Source: an uncultured Oscillospiraceae bacterium
GTDB taxonomy: Bacteria > Bacillota > Clostridia > Oscillospirales > Oscillospiraceae
Reading direction: 5' to 3'
Length of the DNA stretch: 64,000 nt
Assembly: GCA_910587285.1 (NCBI GenBank)
Contig: CAJULM010000005.1
Coordinates: forward strand, 1 to 64,000
Part shown: positions 41,539 to 50,372 of the stretch, piece after piece
Layout of the letters: every line of letters starts with the position of its first letter
Numbering within the stretch: the first letter of the stretch is position 1
Translations under genes and position numbers: made by a program
Notes under the pieces: generated by a model
Database searches by the model: none
What the model was told of the DNA's origin: nothing
What the model saw: the letters and a program-made list of their open reading frames with translations, nothing else

Positions 41539-42383
41539 TAACTGATCAACCCAAGCCGCTCCAGCCGGCGCACGTGCTCCGTGCCGGTGGTCATCAGGTA
41601 GATGCGGGTGGTATTCACGCTGCTGTGGCCCAGCACGTCGGCCAGGCTGACAATATCCCTTGTCGCCCGGTAAAAGGTAACGGCAAACAAATGGCGCAGA
41701 TTGTGGGGAAAGACTTTAGACGGCTCTACTCCCGCTTGCTTGCACAGCCCCTTCATCTCCCGCCAGATTTGCTTCCGGGACAAGCTGGTTCCACTTTGGG
41801 TAAGAAATATTTTACCCAAAGTGATTTTTTGTTTTTTTGCGTATTTCAACAGCTTGCGGCACAGCTTATTGGGCAGCAGAATGCTGCGGATTTTGCCCTT
41901 GAGCCGAATTTCCGCCCGTCCTGCCCGGGCGGCCTCCACAGTAATGCAGCGCGCCTCGGACACTCGAATACCAGTGGCGCAGATGGTCTCCAGCAGCAGC
42001 TCCAGCCGCTCCCGACCCTGATCCCGGGCGGCGCAGAGCAGGCGTTGGTATTCGCTTCGGGTCAGCTCTCGGGACGAATCCCGAAAAGCCATCCGCTGAA
42101 TGCTGAGAAGCCTCACCTGACAGTCCTCCCGACCTAAAAATCGGAGTATCCCGTTTAGCGCAGACAGCTTCCCGTTGACTGTCATCGGAGCCCGTCCATC
42201 CTTCAGCAGCTTTTCTTTCCAGGCAAACGCCAGCTCTTTTGTCACCGCTCTGCCGTTCAGCCACATGGAAAAGGCTCTGATATCCCGCAGATATTTTTCC
42301 ACAGTGGCGGCCGCCCGTTCCTCTTGGCGCAGATGCTTTTGGTAATCTCTCATCTCTCTGCTTCCAATGTGCTGTTCACGCAT
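41538..42383 (-). CDS. Tyrosine site-specific recombinase, likely DNA invertase
   Basis: 281 residues; ATG after AAGGAGGAACAAAT. N-terminal SAM-like DNA-binding domain (residues 9-90). The catalytic domain has all key residues: Arg140 in ATGIRVSE, Lys164, HNLRH with His227 and Arg230, His253 in LGHSS, and the nucleophile Tyr262 in TTRIYL. Size and sequence fit the small XerC/D-like invertases of Clostridia, such as those acting on phase-variable promoters. The gene stops exactly at one inverted repeat of the 213-bp segment, its probable substrate. No other mobile-element genes are nearby, so an integrase role is less likely. Confidence 0.9.
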   Translation of the reverse strand: MREQHIGSREMRDYQKHLRQEERAAATVEKYLRDIRAFSMWLNGRAVTKELAFAWKEKLLKDGRAPMTVNGKLSALNGILRFLGREDCQVRLLSIQRMAFRDSSRELTRSEYQRLLCAARDQGRERLELLLETICATGIRVSEARCITVEAARAGRAEIRLKGKIRSILLPNKLCRKLLKYAKKQKITLGKIFLTQSGTSLSRKQIWREMKGLCKQAGVEPSKVFPHNLRHLFAVTFYRATRDIVSLADVLGHSSVNTTRIYLMTTGTEHVRRLERLGLIS

Positions 42384-42496
42384 ATTTGTTCCTCCTTGTC
42401 ATAAATGCACTTAGTTTACCACAGTAAAGGAGAAATATGCCGATTTTTCTACCCGTCCCAGTTTCAGCAAAACCAACGCCCTGCACCGCCGCTTAA

Positions 42497-42546
42497 AAAC
42501 GCGGCCGGGAGGCCGGACAATTTGTCCAGCCTCCCGGCGTTTTTTC
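42497..42546. terminator. Strong bidirectional terminator upstream of the recombinase
   Basis: Stem GCCGGGAGGC...GCCTCCCGGC (about 42504-42538) with an inner GGACAA/TTGTCC helix, followed by TTTTTT on plus and TTTTT on minus. Ends the VTC-DUF4956-CotH operon and insulates the recombinase region. Confidence 0.9.
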
Positions 42547-42592
42547 TGTCCTCCTCCAGCCCTCCAGCAAGGGGAGGAAAATTGCAAGCATC

Positions 42593-44494
42593 TTAGTTTT
42601 TTCCTTTGAAGCGAAACGCTGTCACCAGTCCTGCCAGCAGGGTCAAAGCGGAAGCCGCCAGCAAAATCAAGGTTCCGCCGTCCTCCCCCTGCGCACTGCC
42701 GCCGGGCGGCTGCCCCTTCCCGTTCCCGCCCTCTCCAAAGACAGACAAGTCAAAGCCTACCGGGGATTGCTGCTCGGACTGTTCCCCGCCCTCCGCCTCC
42801 GGCTGAGCGGGGGCAAACGGACCTGCCGACCCAAGGGGCCGGAAGGCGTCTGTGTCCGGCCCCTCCCCACCCAAGAAACCTCCAGGACCGCCGTTGCCCA
42901 TCGTCCCCAGGTCAGACAGGGCAATGGCCGATGCGTCCACCAAACCGGAGTTGTCCGCGGCCTGCCCCTCATCTGTGGAGGGAATGGTTCCGGCGAGCTG
43001 GCCGGACACACTTTCTGCCCGCAGGGTGCAAAAGGCGGTCAGCGCCTCCACCCCCGTCTCAAATTCCTCCGTGGTGCAGAATTTGGTGGGATCCCGCTCC
43101 ACATAGGGGGCAATGAGGGCTCGGGCCTCCTCAATGATTACATCAAGGTTTACTGTATTTAAAAATTCCTCAAAGTATTGGTGGTACAGTGCGGTATACG
43201 CCTCATCCGCGAAAATCCAGTCCGCCATGGGCCGGTCGCCGTTTCCGCTAACGGATAAGGGCGAGTCGATGGGATCATTCACTGCCTCCGAAGCGTCGCT
43301 GCCCTGGAAGGTCCCAAAAGCCAGATTATAGTCCCAGGGAATCATGGACAGCCGCCCGTCCTTCTCATAGAGATAGTAGTTGTGCACCATGGCGCCGGTG
43401 TAGCTGTCGCCGTTGACCACAAAATTGTGCACCACAAAATAGCGCAGTACCTGGTCTATGTCCAGAGCGTCCTCCACAGTTTCGCCTGTGTTAAGCGTTT
43501 TCAGCGCCCAGATGAGCCGGGCCTGGTCTGCGCTGGACACATCGGTTTTGGCGCTGTCGAAGATGTTGGAATAGCTGTCCGGATTGTCATCCGTATATTG
43601 CAGCTTCACGTCGCCGGAGCCCATGCCGCCGAAGCCGCCCCCCGGCCCGCCGCCAAACCGTTCCCAGGGATCAAACCCTCCCTGGGGCGCGTCTCCGCTT
43701 CCGCCTGTTTCAGGAAATTGGCCGCCGAAGGAGGGTGGAGTAAAGCCCTCCGGCGCAGCTCCCTGTTGTTTCGGCGGCTGCGTACTGCCGGACGCACCGT
43801 CAGCCTGCTCCCCGTCGTCACGGTTCATAAACTCGTCCATGTCGAAGTCCCGGCCGTTTCCCCGGCCCCCGCCGAAGCTCATACTGTCCGGCTTGTACAG
43901 CTCGCCGTGATCCCGGCCGTAATTGCGCTGAAGGAAGGCGTCCTCCACCCCCTCCACCGCCAAATACAGTCCCCAGTCCTCCCCGTTTACGGTGAGGTAC
44001 ACATAACTGCACAGCGGCGCCTTCGCCCCAAACTCCCCCATCATGCGGTAGGTGAGGTAATCCTTCATCATGGTGTTGTCCTGGATGAGATTGTTCAGGC
44101 ACAGCTTATCCAAACCGTGGTAGCTCTTGCCCTTGTCATAATGGTCAAATTCCAGCTTGAAGCTGTAGCGGTCGCTGCCCATCTGGGACACCGTGGACAG
44201 AGAGGTGTTCCCCTTCGCCCGAATGCCAATGCTTTGATACGCCTCGTTGTCAATGACCACTGCGCACAGGGCGTACTCCTCATTCTCACAGATTTCAATA
44301 AACTGCTCCCAGTCGTCCATCACAATGTCGATGGTATGTACCTGGGACGTGTCAAACAGCTTCGCCTCATAACCCATCACCCTGGAGGCGGGCTGGACGC
44401 CCAAGGCCTGGCCGTTCATAAACAGCAGGGTGAGCAGTAAAGACAGCAGCGCCCCAGCCAGGCAAATGCGGTCGATGTATTTGTGCGCCGCCAT
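42593..44494 (-). CDS. CotH-family protein (spore-coat kinase-like)
   Basis: 633 residues from the ATG 4 bp after the DUF4956 stop; an earlier GTG at 44515 is possible. N-terminal membrane helix (residues 11-30), the CotH domain (IDIVMDDWEQFIEICENEEY, IGIRAKGNTSLS, YSFKLEFDHYDKGKSYHGLDKLCLNN, then MIPWDYNLAFGTFQG with the kinase-like DYN), a Gly/Pro/Asn-rich insert of about 120 residues, and a C-terminal membrane helix before RFKGKN. CotH of Bacillus is an atypical protein kinase of the spore coat; membrane-anchored forms occur beside VTC and DUF4956 genes. Function in that triad is unproven. Confidence 0.9.
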   Translation of the reverse strand: MAAHKYIDRICLAGALLSLLLTLLFMNGQALGVQPASRVMGYEAKLFDTSQVHTIDIVMDDWEQFIEICENEEYALCAVVIDNEAYQSIGIRAKGNTSLSTVSQMGSDRYSFKLEFDHYDKGKSYHGLDKLCLNNLIQDNTMMKDYLTYRMMGEFGAKAPLCSYVYLTVNGEDWGLYLAVEGVEDAFLQRNYGRDHGELYKPDSMSFGGGRGNGRDFDMDEFMNRDDGEQADGASGSTQPPKQQGAAPEGFTPPSFGGQFPETGGSGDAPQGGFDPWERFGGGPGGGFGGMGSGDVKLQYTDDNPDSYSNIFDSAKTDVSSADQARLIWALKTLNTGETVEDALDIDQVLRYFVVHNFVVNGDSYTGAMVHNYYLYEKDGRLSMIPWDYNLAFGTFQGSDASEAVNDPIDSPLSVSGNGDRPMADWIFADEAYTALYHQYFEEFLNTVNLDVIIEEARALIAPYVERDPTKFCTTEEFETGVEALTAFCTLRAESVSGQLAGTIPSTDEGQAADNSGLVDASAIALSDLGTMGNGGPGGFLGGEGPDTDAFRPLGSAGPFAPAQPEAEGGEQSEQQSPVGFDLSVFGEGGNGKGQPPGGSAQGEDGGTLILLAASALTLLAGLVTAFRFKGKN

Positions 44495-44498
44495 CCCG

Positions 44499-45170
44499 TC
44501 ACCCCATGTAGTCACCGTTGTAGCTCACCAGCACGGCGCTGCGCACGCCGTCCATGCCGCACAGCTCATTCACAAAGCCGGTCTCGCCGTCCCTGAGGCG
44601 CACCTCCAGATTCAGCTCCACCAGCCCCTTCTGCACCGTTTTACTCTTGACCGAGCACCGCTGGGTAAATTGCTCCAGGTACGCCTTGGCGCGGCCCTCG
44701 CTGTCGCCGTCCTCGCACTGGAGCACAACGATATAGGGATTGGCAAAGGACTTTCGATTCACAAACACCAGCAGAATCAGACCGATGACCACGCTTCCGA
44801 TGACAGCCAGGGGGATCATCCCCGCCGCCAGCACAATGCCCACGGCGATGGACCAGAACAGAAAGGCGATATCCAATGGCTCCTTAATGGCGGCGCGGAA
44901 GCGGACGATAGACAGTGCGCCCACCATGCCCAGGGAGAGCACCACGTTGCTGGTAACGGCTAAGATGACCATGGTGGTAATCATGGCCAGGGCCACCAGC
45001 GTCACGCCAAAGCTGGACGAGTACATCACGCCGGAGAAGGTCTTTTTGTATACCAGCAGGATAAAAAGACCGATACCAAACGCCAAAATGAGCGCCAGCG
45101 CCATATCCAGCAGACTGACACTGGTGACGTTCTCCAGAAAGCTGGATTTGAAAATGTCTTGGAATGTCAT
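44499..45170 (-). CDS. DUF4956 membrane protein
   Basis: 223 residues from the ATG at 45170, best spaced from AAAGGAAAG; 45191 is the alternative. Four membrane helices in the first 130 residues (SLLDMALALILAFGIGLFIL, and MVGALSIVRFRAAIKEPLDIAFLFWSIAVG, the family hallmark), then a soluble ferredoxin-like tail. The family is widely linked with VTC-domain polyphosphate polymerases; it may be the membrane channel or anchor of that system. Middle gene of the VTC-DUF4956-CotH operon. Confidence 0.9.
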   Translation of the reverse strand: MTFQDIFKSSFLENVTSVSLLDMALALILAFGIGLFILLVYKKTFSGVMYSSSFGVTLVALAMITTMVILAVTSNVVLSLGMVGALSIVRFRAAIKEPLDIAFLFWSIAVGIVLAAGMIPLAVIGSVVIGLILLVFVNRKSFANPYIVVLQCEDGDSEGRAKAYLEQFTQRCSVKSKTVQKGLVELNLEVRLRDGETGFVNELCGMDGVRSAVLVSYNGDYMG

Positions 45171-45224
45171 AAAAAATTTCTTTCCTTTCATTCATGTATT
45201 CACGCCTCGCCTGCTCATAACGGC

Positions 45225-45902
45225 TCAGACACCATAAATCCGGCAGGCGGCGTATTTGGAGAACGCCCCGGCCCGCCGCCCCTCTAACTGCACAGCGTCC
45301 CGGATGACGCTGGGAAGAAACTCGTCCCACTTCACCTCCAAAATGGTGACAGGCTCCCCCGCCGGGATGGTAACGCAGCCGGGATTTAAAAAGTCGGTGC
45401 AGCCCAGCCCCGTGCGGATGTCATAGTCCAACGTCACCCGCACGTTGCCTGGAGCGTAGACGAAAGGCTCACGGGTGTAGTCCACAATGGTGCGGGGCCG
45501 CAGCCCCTGTGAACTTATTTTGCTATACAGCTCTTGCACCAGCGGCCTTCCGCTGTCTCCCATCCAGTTCAGTTCCCCATTCACAATGGCCTGGGCCTCT
45601 TGAGCGGCGAGCTGGACCAACACCTTGGTCCCCAGCCCGTTCCGCTTGCTTTTCTTCTCCAGGCGGATCAGGGACAAATCGCCGTTATAATAGCGGATGC
45701 GGAACTTCTCCCGGCAGTTTACCCCGTCGATCTTCTCCCGCAGGGCCTTATCCTCCAAGTTGTCAAAATACAGGCTGCGGACCTGATATTGTCCATGGGC
45801 GGCGTGGCTGTCCGCCCGACACACCGCCCTCAGCCGCGCCCGAACGGCCAACTGGTCAGACAGGCTGATCTGATGCTTCCACTCATGCCGGTATTGCGCC
45901 AT
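45225..45902 (-). CDS. VTC-domain polyphosphate polymerase-like protein
   Basis: 225 residues, a single VTC tunnel domain. Basic tunnel residues are visible: YRHEWKHQI at the start, YQVRSLYFDN, KFRIRYYNGD, IRLEKKSKRNG, and ILEVKWDEFLP near the end with metal-binding Glu. In yeast Vtc4 this fold makes polyphosphate from ATP. First gene of the triad; its promoter has 11-bp direct repeats matching those of the divergent response regulator. Confidence 0.92.
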   Translation of the reverse strand: MAQYRHEWKHQISLSDQLAVRARLRAVCRADSHAAHGQYQVRSLYFDNLEDKALREKIDGVNCREKFRIRYYNGDLSLIRLEKKSKRNGLGTKVLVQLAAQEAQAIVNGELNWMGDSGRPLVQELYSKISSQGLRPRTIVDYTREPFVYAPGNVRVTLDYDIRTGLGCTDFLNPGCVTIPAGEPVTILEVKWDEFLPSVIRDAVQLEGRRAGAFSKYAACRIYGV

Positions 45903-45941
45903 AGCGTCACGTCCTTTCCAGAAAGCACTTTAGCACAGAAC

Positions 45942-46017
45942 GCTGAACCGACGCTGAAAATTCCAGCACAAAATGTGAAGGAACTGTAAATTGACTCTTT
46001 TTCAGCTTCATTTCAGC
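45942..46017. promoter_or_regulatory. Divergent response-regulator boxes between VTC operon and regulator
   Basis: TTTCAGC-type units are paired 11 bp apart toward each gene: 46000 and 46011 on the plus strand, and GCTGAAC/GCTGAAA at 45942 and 45953 for the minus strand. The regulator side also has TATAAT (about 46030) without a good -35. OmpR-family dimers bind such 11-bp repeats, so one protein probably controls both directions. Confidence 0.65.
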
Positions 46018-46069
46018 CTTGCCTGATAGTATAATAAGGTTGCTAAACCAATCGCGGCGGGAGGGACTT

Positions 46070-46744
46070 ATGAAAATTTTGGTGATTGAGGACGAAAAAC
46101 CGCTGGCCGACTCTATCAGAGCGCTGCTGGAAAAGCGAGGCTTTGACGTAGAGTGCATATATGACGGCGTGAATGGCGCGGAGTACGCCCAGCTGGGCAT
46201 TTACGACCTGCTGATTTTGGACGTGATGATGCCGGGGATGGACGGCTTTCAGCTGGCCAAAAGCGTGCGCGCCCGGCGGTGCGCCACCCCCATTCTCATG
46301 CTCACCGCCCGCTCGGGACTGGAGGACCGCATTCAAGGGCTGAACGCCGGGGCGGACTACTACCTCACCAAGCCCTTTGACACCAGGGAGCTGTTGGCCT
46401 GCATCAACGCCCTGCTCCGCCGCCAGGGCGGGCAGGTGGACGAGCTGACTCTGGGAAATACGGCGCTGGAGCTGGGCTCCTGCACCCTGGTGTGCGGGGC
46501 GCAGAGCGTGCGGCTGTCCGCCAAGGAGTTCGATGTGATGCGCTTTCTCCTCCAGGCCAGGGACAGCATTTCTCCCAAGGAGACCATACTGGCCAAGGTG
46601 TGGGGATACGATTCCAACGCCGTGGAAAACCATGTGGAGGTCTATGTAGGCTTTCTGCGCAAAAAGCTCCACAGCATCGGCTCCAATATCCGCATTGAGG
46701 CGGTGCGCCGGCTGGGCTACCGGCTGGAAACGGACGGCGGCTAA
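46070..46744 (+). CDS. OmpR-family response regulator, no kinase alongside
   Basis: 224 residues; GGGAGGG SD before ATG 46070, and the longer frame lies in the promoter. Receiver with EDE, Asp51 in LLILDVMMPG and Lys in YLTKPFD; C-terminal winged helix (LSAKEFDVMRFLLQARDSISPKETILAKVWG). No histidine kinase is adjacent. It diverges from the VTC-DUF4956-CotH operon, which it likely controls. Confidence 0.95.
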   Translation: MKILVIEDEKPLADSIRALLEKRGFDVECIYDGVNGAEYAQLGIYDLLILDVMMPGMDGFQLAKSVRARRCATPILMLTARSGLEDRIQGLNAGADYYLTKPFDTRELLACINALLRRQGGQVDELTLGNTALELGSCTLVCGAQSVRLSAKEFDVMRFLLQARDSISPKETILAKVWGYDSNAVENHVEVYVGFLRKKLHSIGSNIRIEAVRRLGYRLETDGG

Positions 46745-46770
46745 GCCAACAACCATACAGATTGACAGCA

Positions 46771-46806
46771 AAAGGACGGTATGCCTCAGCATACCGTCCT
46801 TTTTTC
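46771..46806. terminator. Terminator between response regulator and acetyltransferase genes
   Basis: Perfect 14-bp stem (46771-46784 with 46789-46802), loop CTCA, followed by TTTTTT; usable from both strands. Confidence 0.92.
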
Positions 46807-46807
46807 A

Positions 46808-47359
46808 TCACGTTGACTGCGCCGCCTCGTTCAGCGCACACTCCAGCTGGCAGTCAAAGGGCTCCGCCTCGGTGTGCTCCCGACTGTACTCCTGTGCCTC
46901 AACGCAGCCCATCCGCCGGTAAAACGCCTGGCTCTCTACCGCTGAATGGGCGGAGATATACAGCTTTTCCGCCCCGTGCTCTCTGGCCCACTCCTTTGCC
47001 TGCCGAAACAGGGCGGAGCCGATTCCACTCCCCCGAGCCTCCTCCGACACATGAATGCTGGTCAGGTCCAGATACCGGTTCTCTCCGCCGAACAGGGTCC
47101 CCTCCACAGAGGCAAAGCCCTTTAATGCACCGTCCACAAAGGCGGCGAACACCACGCCTCCCGTAACGACCGTGTTTTTCAGGCAGGACACCAGCGTCTC
47201 ATAGTCCGCCTCCGACCAGTCATCCACAAATGGGTCGTCCCGAATCACCCACGCCCCATTCTCTCTGCGCCAGCATTTCGTGACCACCTGCCGCCGGCGA
47301 AAGCCCCGGAACAGCGCCCGGCAGATTTCGCCCTCCCCCAATCTTCGGTACTGGATCAT
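46808..47359 (-). CDS. GNAT-family N-acetyltransferase
   Basis: 183 residues from the ATG at 47359; the longer frame crosses into the next gene's shadow. GNAT motif A is LDLTSIHVSEEARGSGIGSALF (RGSGIG binds acetyl-CoA), then KLYISAHSAVESQAFYRRMGC, motif B. An internal duplication or rare subfamily is not evident. The acetylated substrate is unknown. Confidence 0.9.
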   Translation of the reverse strand: MIQYRRLGEGEICRALFRGFRRRQVVTKCWRRENGAWVIRDDPFVDDWSEADYETLVSCLKNTVVTGGVVFAAFVDGALKGFASVEGTLFGGENRYLDLTSIHVSEEARGSGIGSALFRQAKEWAREHGAEKLYISAHSAVESQAFYRRMGCVEAQEYSREHTEAEPFDCQLECALNEAAQST

Positions 47360-47514
47360 ATTCCTCACACCTTCCTCCGTATTGGGGTAATGATACCACA
47401 TCGCGCGCCCGCTTTCAACCGCCGCCCGCCCCATAACGGGACCATCCGCAAAAGCGTTTGCCACGCCGGAATTTTTCTGGTACAATGCTGGTATAATCCG
47501 TGAAACAGGCCAAC

Positions 47515-49344
47515 TCAGCGGACTCTTTCGCACAGCCGGTATTGATAGGGCTCCAGCACCCCTGCCGAGCAGGATGCCGCCTCCCCGTCTATCAGATCGG
47601 TAAACTCCCCTTCCATGGCGTCCAAGGCATAGGACTTGGGGATTCCAGCGAAATTGAATAGGCACACCAGCTCCGCCTCTCCCGTCCGCCGCACCAGGGC
47701 CAGCACCCGGCGGCTGTGGGCATCCCACGTGGTGACACTGCTCTCCGGCCCAAAGCAGGGGTGCGCGGCCCGCAGTTGTTCCAGCCGCCGCAGCCCGTCC
47801 CAGATGCGCTGCTGCACCGTCCCCGCCTGGGTGCGCAGGGCCGCCTTCTCCCAGTTGAACCGGGTGCGGTGGAGGTTCCGGCTGTCCTCCCGCAAATCCG
47901 GGTCCTCATGATAGCCGTAGCCGTTGAGCTGGCCGATCTCATCCCCGCTGGACAGCATGGGAAAGCCCCCCATACACATGATAAGGGCGTGCATCATCAG
48001 GTCCCGCTGGACGCCCAGCGCCACTTGGCTCTCGTCTCCCTCGTACAGTCCCTTTTCAATCCCACACAAGCTGGCGATGGTGCCGCAGGTGCGGGCGTCC
48101 TGGGTGGCGGGGTTGTAGTTATACCGCTCCCCCCTGGCAAAGCTGCCTGGGAAGCTGCCTTCAAAAAATTCGTACAGATATTTCTTGTGGGCCAGCGGGT
48201 CAATGCCGATGGTTTTGCCATACTCCTCGTTCAGCCCCCAGCCGATGTCATCGTGGCAGCGCAGATAGTTGACAAAGCAGCAGTGGGCGGGCAGAGCGTG
48301 CAGGTCGTCCAGCTGGCGCTTGAGCTGGCGCACGTCCGCCGAGGCCAGGGCGCTCCACTGGGCGGCCATGGTGGAGGCGTTGTAGAGCAGGTGGCACTCC
48401 GGCTTGTCCGCCGTGCCGAAATAGGGGGCCAGCTCCCTGGGGGCCATCACCACCTCCCCCTTTAAAATCACGCCGGGGCACACGCACTCAGTGATCAGCC
48501 GAATCATCCGCATGATGGTGTGCACCTGGGGCAGATTCCGGCAGGTGGTGCCCAGCTCCTTCCACAAGTAGGGCACCGCGTCGATGCGCAGCACCTCCAC
48601 CCCCAGGTTGGTCAGGCGGAGCATACTGCCCACCATATCGTTGAACACCGCGGGATTGCGGTAGTTCAGGTCCCACTGGTAGGGGTGGAAGGAGGAGCAC
48701 ACATACTTGCCCATCTCCTCCACGTAAATGAAGCTGCCCGGCGCGGTCTCAGGGAATACGTCGGGGATGGTCTTTTCCATCTCCCTGGGGATATCCGGGC
48801 TGTCGAAGCAGATGTAACGGTCGATGTACTCCCGCTCGCCCGCCTTGGCCCGCATCGCCCATTCGTGGGTATCGGCGGTGTGGTTGATGACAAAATCCAG
48901 GCACAGGCTCATCCCCCGCCGGCGCATGGCTGCGGCCAGGGCGCTCAGGTCCTCATTCGTCCCCAGCGCGGGGTCCACTTGGTCAAAGTCCTCCACGGCG
49001 TAGCCGCCATCGTTGTCCGGGTGGGGCATTTTCAGCAGGGGCATCAGGTGCACATAGGTAATCCCCTGCTCCTTGAGGTAACCCAGCCGCTCCTCCACCC
49101 CCTTGAGGTCGCCGGCGAACAGCCCTGGGTACATGGTCACCCCCAGCATTTTGCCCGCCCGGAACCAGTCCGGCTGCGCCTCCCGCTTTTTATCCAAACG
49201 CCGTAGCGCCTGGCTGCGCGCCCGCCAAACCTGGGACATCATGGCCTTCAGTTCGTCCAGGCGGGCCCGGTCGCCATACAGCTCCATATACAGCCAGTCC
49301 AGCTCGTCCTGCCGGACGGCCAGACGGCGCTCCAATTCGTTCAT
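47515..49344 (-). CDS. GH13_4 amylosucrase-like sucrose-active enzyme
   Basis: 609 residues. An N-terminal helical domain is followed by the GH13 barrel: GITYVHLMPLLKMP, DFVINHTADTHEWA (amylosucrase form of region I), VLRIDAVPYLWKELGT with the nucleophile Asp, LKGEVVMAP with the acid/base Glu, and NYLRCHDDIGWG. These match amylosucrases, which turn sucrose into glucan plus fructose; a sucrose-hydrolysing role is also possible. It is fused by a 4-bp overlap to fructokinase, which would use the fructose. Part of the raffinose/sucrose locus. Confidence 0.88.
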   Translation of the reverse strand: MNELERRLAVRQDELDWLYMELYGDRARLDELKAMMSQVWRARSQALRRLDKKREAQPDWFRAGKMLGVTMYPGLFAGDLKGVEERLGYLKEQGITYVHLMPLLKMPHPDNDGGYAVEDFDQVDPALGTNEDLSALAAAMRRRGMSLCLDFVINHTADTHEWAMRAKAGEREYIDRYICFDSPDIPREMEKTIPDVFPETAPGSFIYVEEMGKYVCSSFHPYQWDLNYRNPAVFNDMVGSMLRLTNLGVEVLRIDAVPYLWKELGTTCRNLPQVHTIMRMIRLITECVCPGVILKGEVVMAPRELAPYFGTADKPECHLLYNASTMAAQWSALASADVRQLKRQLDDLHALPAHCCFVNYLRCHDDIGWGLNEEYGKTIGIDPLAHKKYLYEFFEGSFPGSFARGERYNYNPATQDARTCGTIASLCGIEKGLYEGDESQVALGVQRDLMMHALIMCMGGFPMLSSGDEIGQLNGYGYHEDPDLREDSRNLHRTRFNWEKAALRTQAGTVQQRIWDGLRRLEQLRAAHPCFGPESSVTTWDAHSRRVLALVRRTGEAELVCLFNFAGIPKSYALDAMEGEFTDLIDGEAASCSAGVLEPYQYRLCERVR

Positions 49345-50318
49345 GCCTTTTCCTCCTCCGTCTCTCCGGCCAGCAGCCGACGCACCTGCTCCGCCTCCGG
49401 CATACTGCGCAAGGCCCCCTTTCGAGTGGTGACTAAGTAAGCCGCCCCGTTGGCAAACCGAAGCATAGCGGTCAAATCCTCCCCGCTCAGTCCGTCCAGC
49501 CCGTGCTCCAGCACAAAATCCAGCACGCAGGCGCAGAACGTATCCCCCGCGCCGGTGGTCTCGATGACGCCGCCCAGCTTGCAGGCGGGCACGAACACCC
49601 GCTCATCTCCACAATAGGAATAGCTTCCCTCCGCCCCGGCGGTGACGTTGAACAGCTTGATGTTGGGGTATTTCCCCCGCAGAATGGCCGCGCCTTTGTC
49701 TATGTCCCTCTCTCCCGTCATGAACTCCAACTCGTTGTCGGCGATCTTCAAAATGTCGCAGCGGGCCAGGCCGTACTCAATTTGCGCCCTGGCGTCCTCC
49801 AAGCTGTCCCACAGGGGCGGGCGCAGATTGGGGTCGAAGGAGATCAGCGCGCCGCCCGCCTTGGCGGCATCGATGGCACGGCGGGTGGCGCGGCGCACCC
49901 CAGGGTGAGTCATAGACAGGGTGCCGAAGTGGAAAATGCGGCTGCCGGCGATCACATCCAGAGGCAGCTCATCCTCCGTAAGCATCATATCCGCACCGGG
50001 ATTTCGGTAGAAAGAGAAATCCCGGTCGCCGTTCTCAAAGGTTTTTACAAAGGCCAGGGTGGTACGGGTGTCTTTGTCGAACACCATGTGGTCCATGCAG
50101 ATGCCCGCTTCCGCCGCCACGTCGTGAAGAAGATGGCCGAACAGGTCCTCCCCCACCTTGCCCACAAAAGCGCAGGAGCGGCCCAGCTTTTTCAGCATGG
50201 CCAGCACATTGCAGGGCGCGCCGCCGGGATTGGCCTCAAACAGCGTGTTTCCCTGGCCGCTGGCTCCGTTCTCCGTAAAGTCAATCAAAAGCTCGCCCAG
50301 CGCGATAACGTCATACAT
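49341..50318 (-). CDS. scrK: Fructokinase (PfkB/ribokinase family)
   Basis: 325 residues; AGGAGG is 8 nt before ATG 50318, while the longer frame continues into the divergent gene. PfkB features: GGAPCNVLAMLKKLG at the N-terminus, FVGKVGEDLFG, SFDPNLRPPLW, and the catalytic ETTGAGDTFCACVL. GGAPCNVA-type start is usual for fructokinases. Translationally coupled to the amylosucrase-like gene. Confidence 0.93.
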   Translation of the reverse strand: MYDVIALGELLIDFTENGASGQGNTLFEANPGGAPCNVLAMLKKLGRSCAFVGKVGEDLFGHLLHDVAAEAGICMDHMVFDKDTRTTLAFVKTFENGDRDFSFYRNPGADMMLTEDELPLDVIAGSRIFHFGTLSMTHPGVRRATRRAIDAAKAGGALISFDPNLRPPLWDSLEDARAQIEYGLARCDILKIADNELEFMTGERDIDKGAAILRGKYPNIKLFNVTAGAEGSYSYCGDERVFVPACKLGGVIETTGAGDTFCACVLDFVLEHGLDGLSGEDLTAMLRFANGAAYLVTTRKGALRSMPEAEQVRRLLAGETEEEKA

Positions 50319-50340
50319 AGCCTTTTCCTCCTCGAATGCG

Positions 50341-50349
50341 TGTTGTGTG
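50341..50349 (+). promoter_or_regulatory. TGTTGTGTG box in fructokinase/AraC divergent region
   Basis: The same 9-mer occurs at 56726-56734 in front of the sugar-binding protein gene. It is a candidate AraC site shared by both transcription units. Confidence 0.45.
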
Positions 50350-50372
50350 CGATAGAAAGGATGTGCCCAAAC

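Noticed and set aside
41538..42383. Integrase of a prophage or ICE
   Set aside because: No phage, conjugation or att-tRNA features nearby; small invertase-sized protein beside inverted rather than direct repeats.
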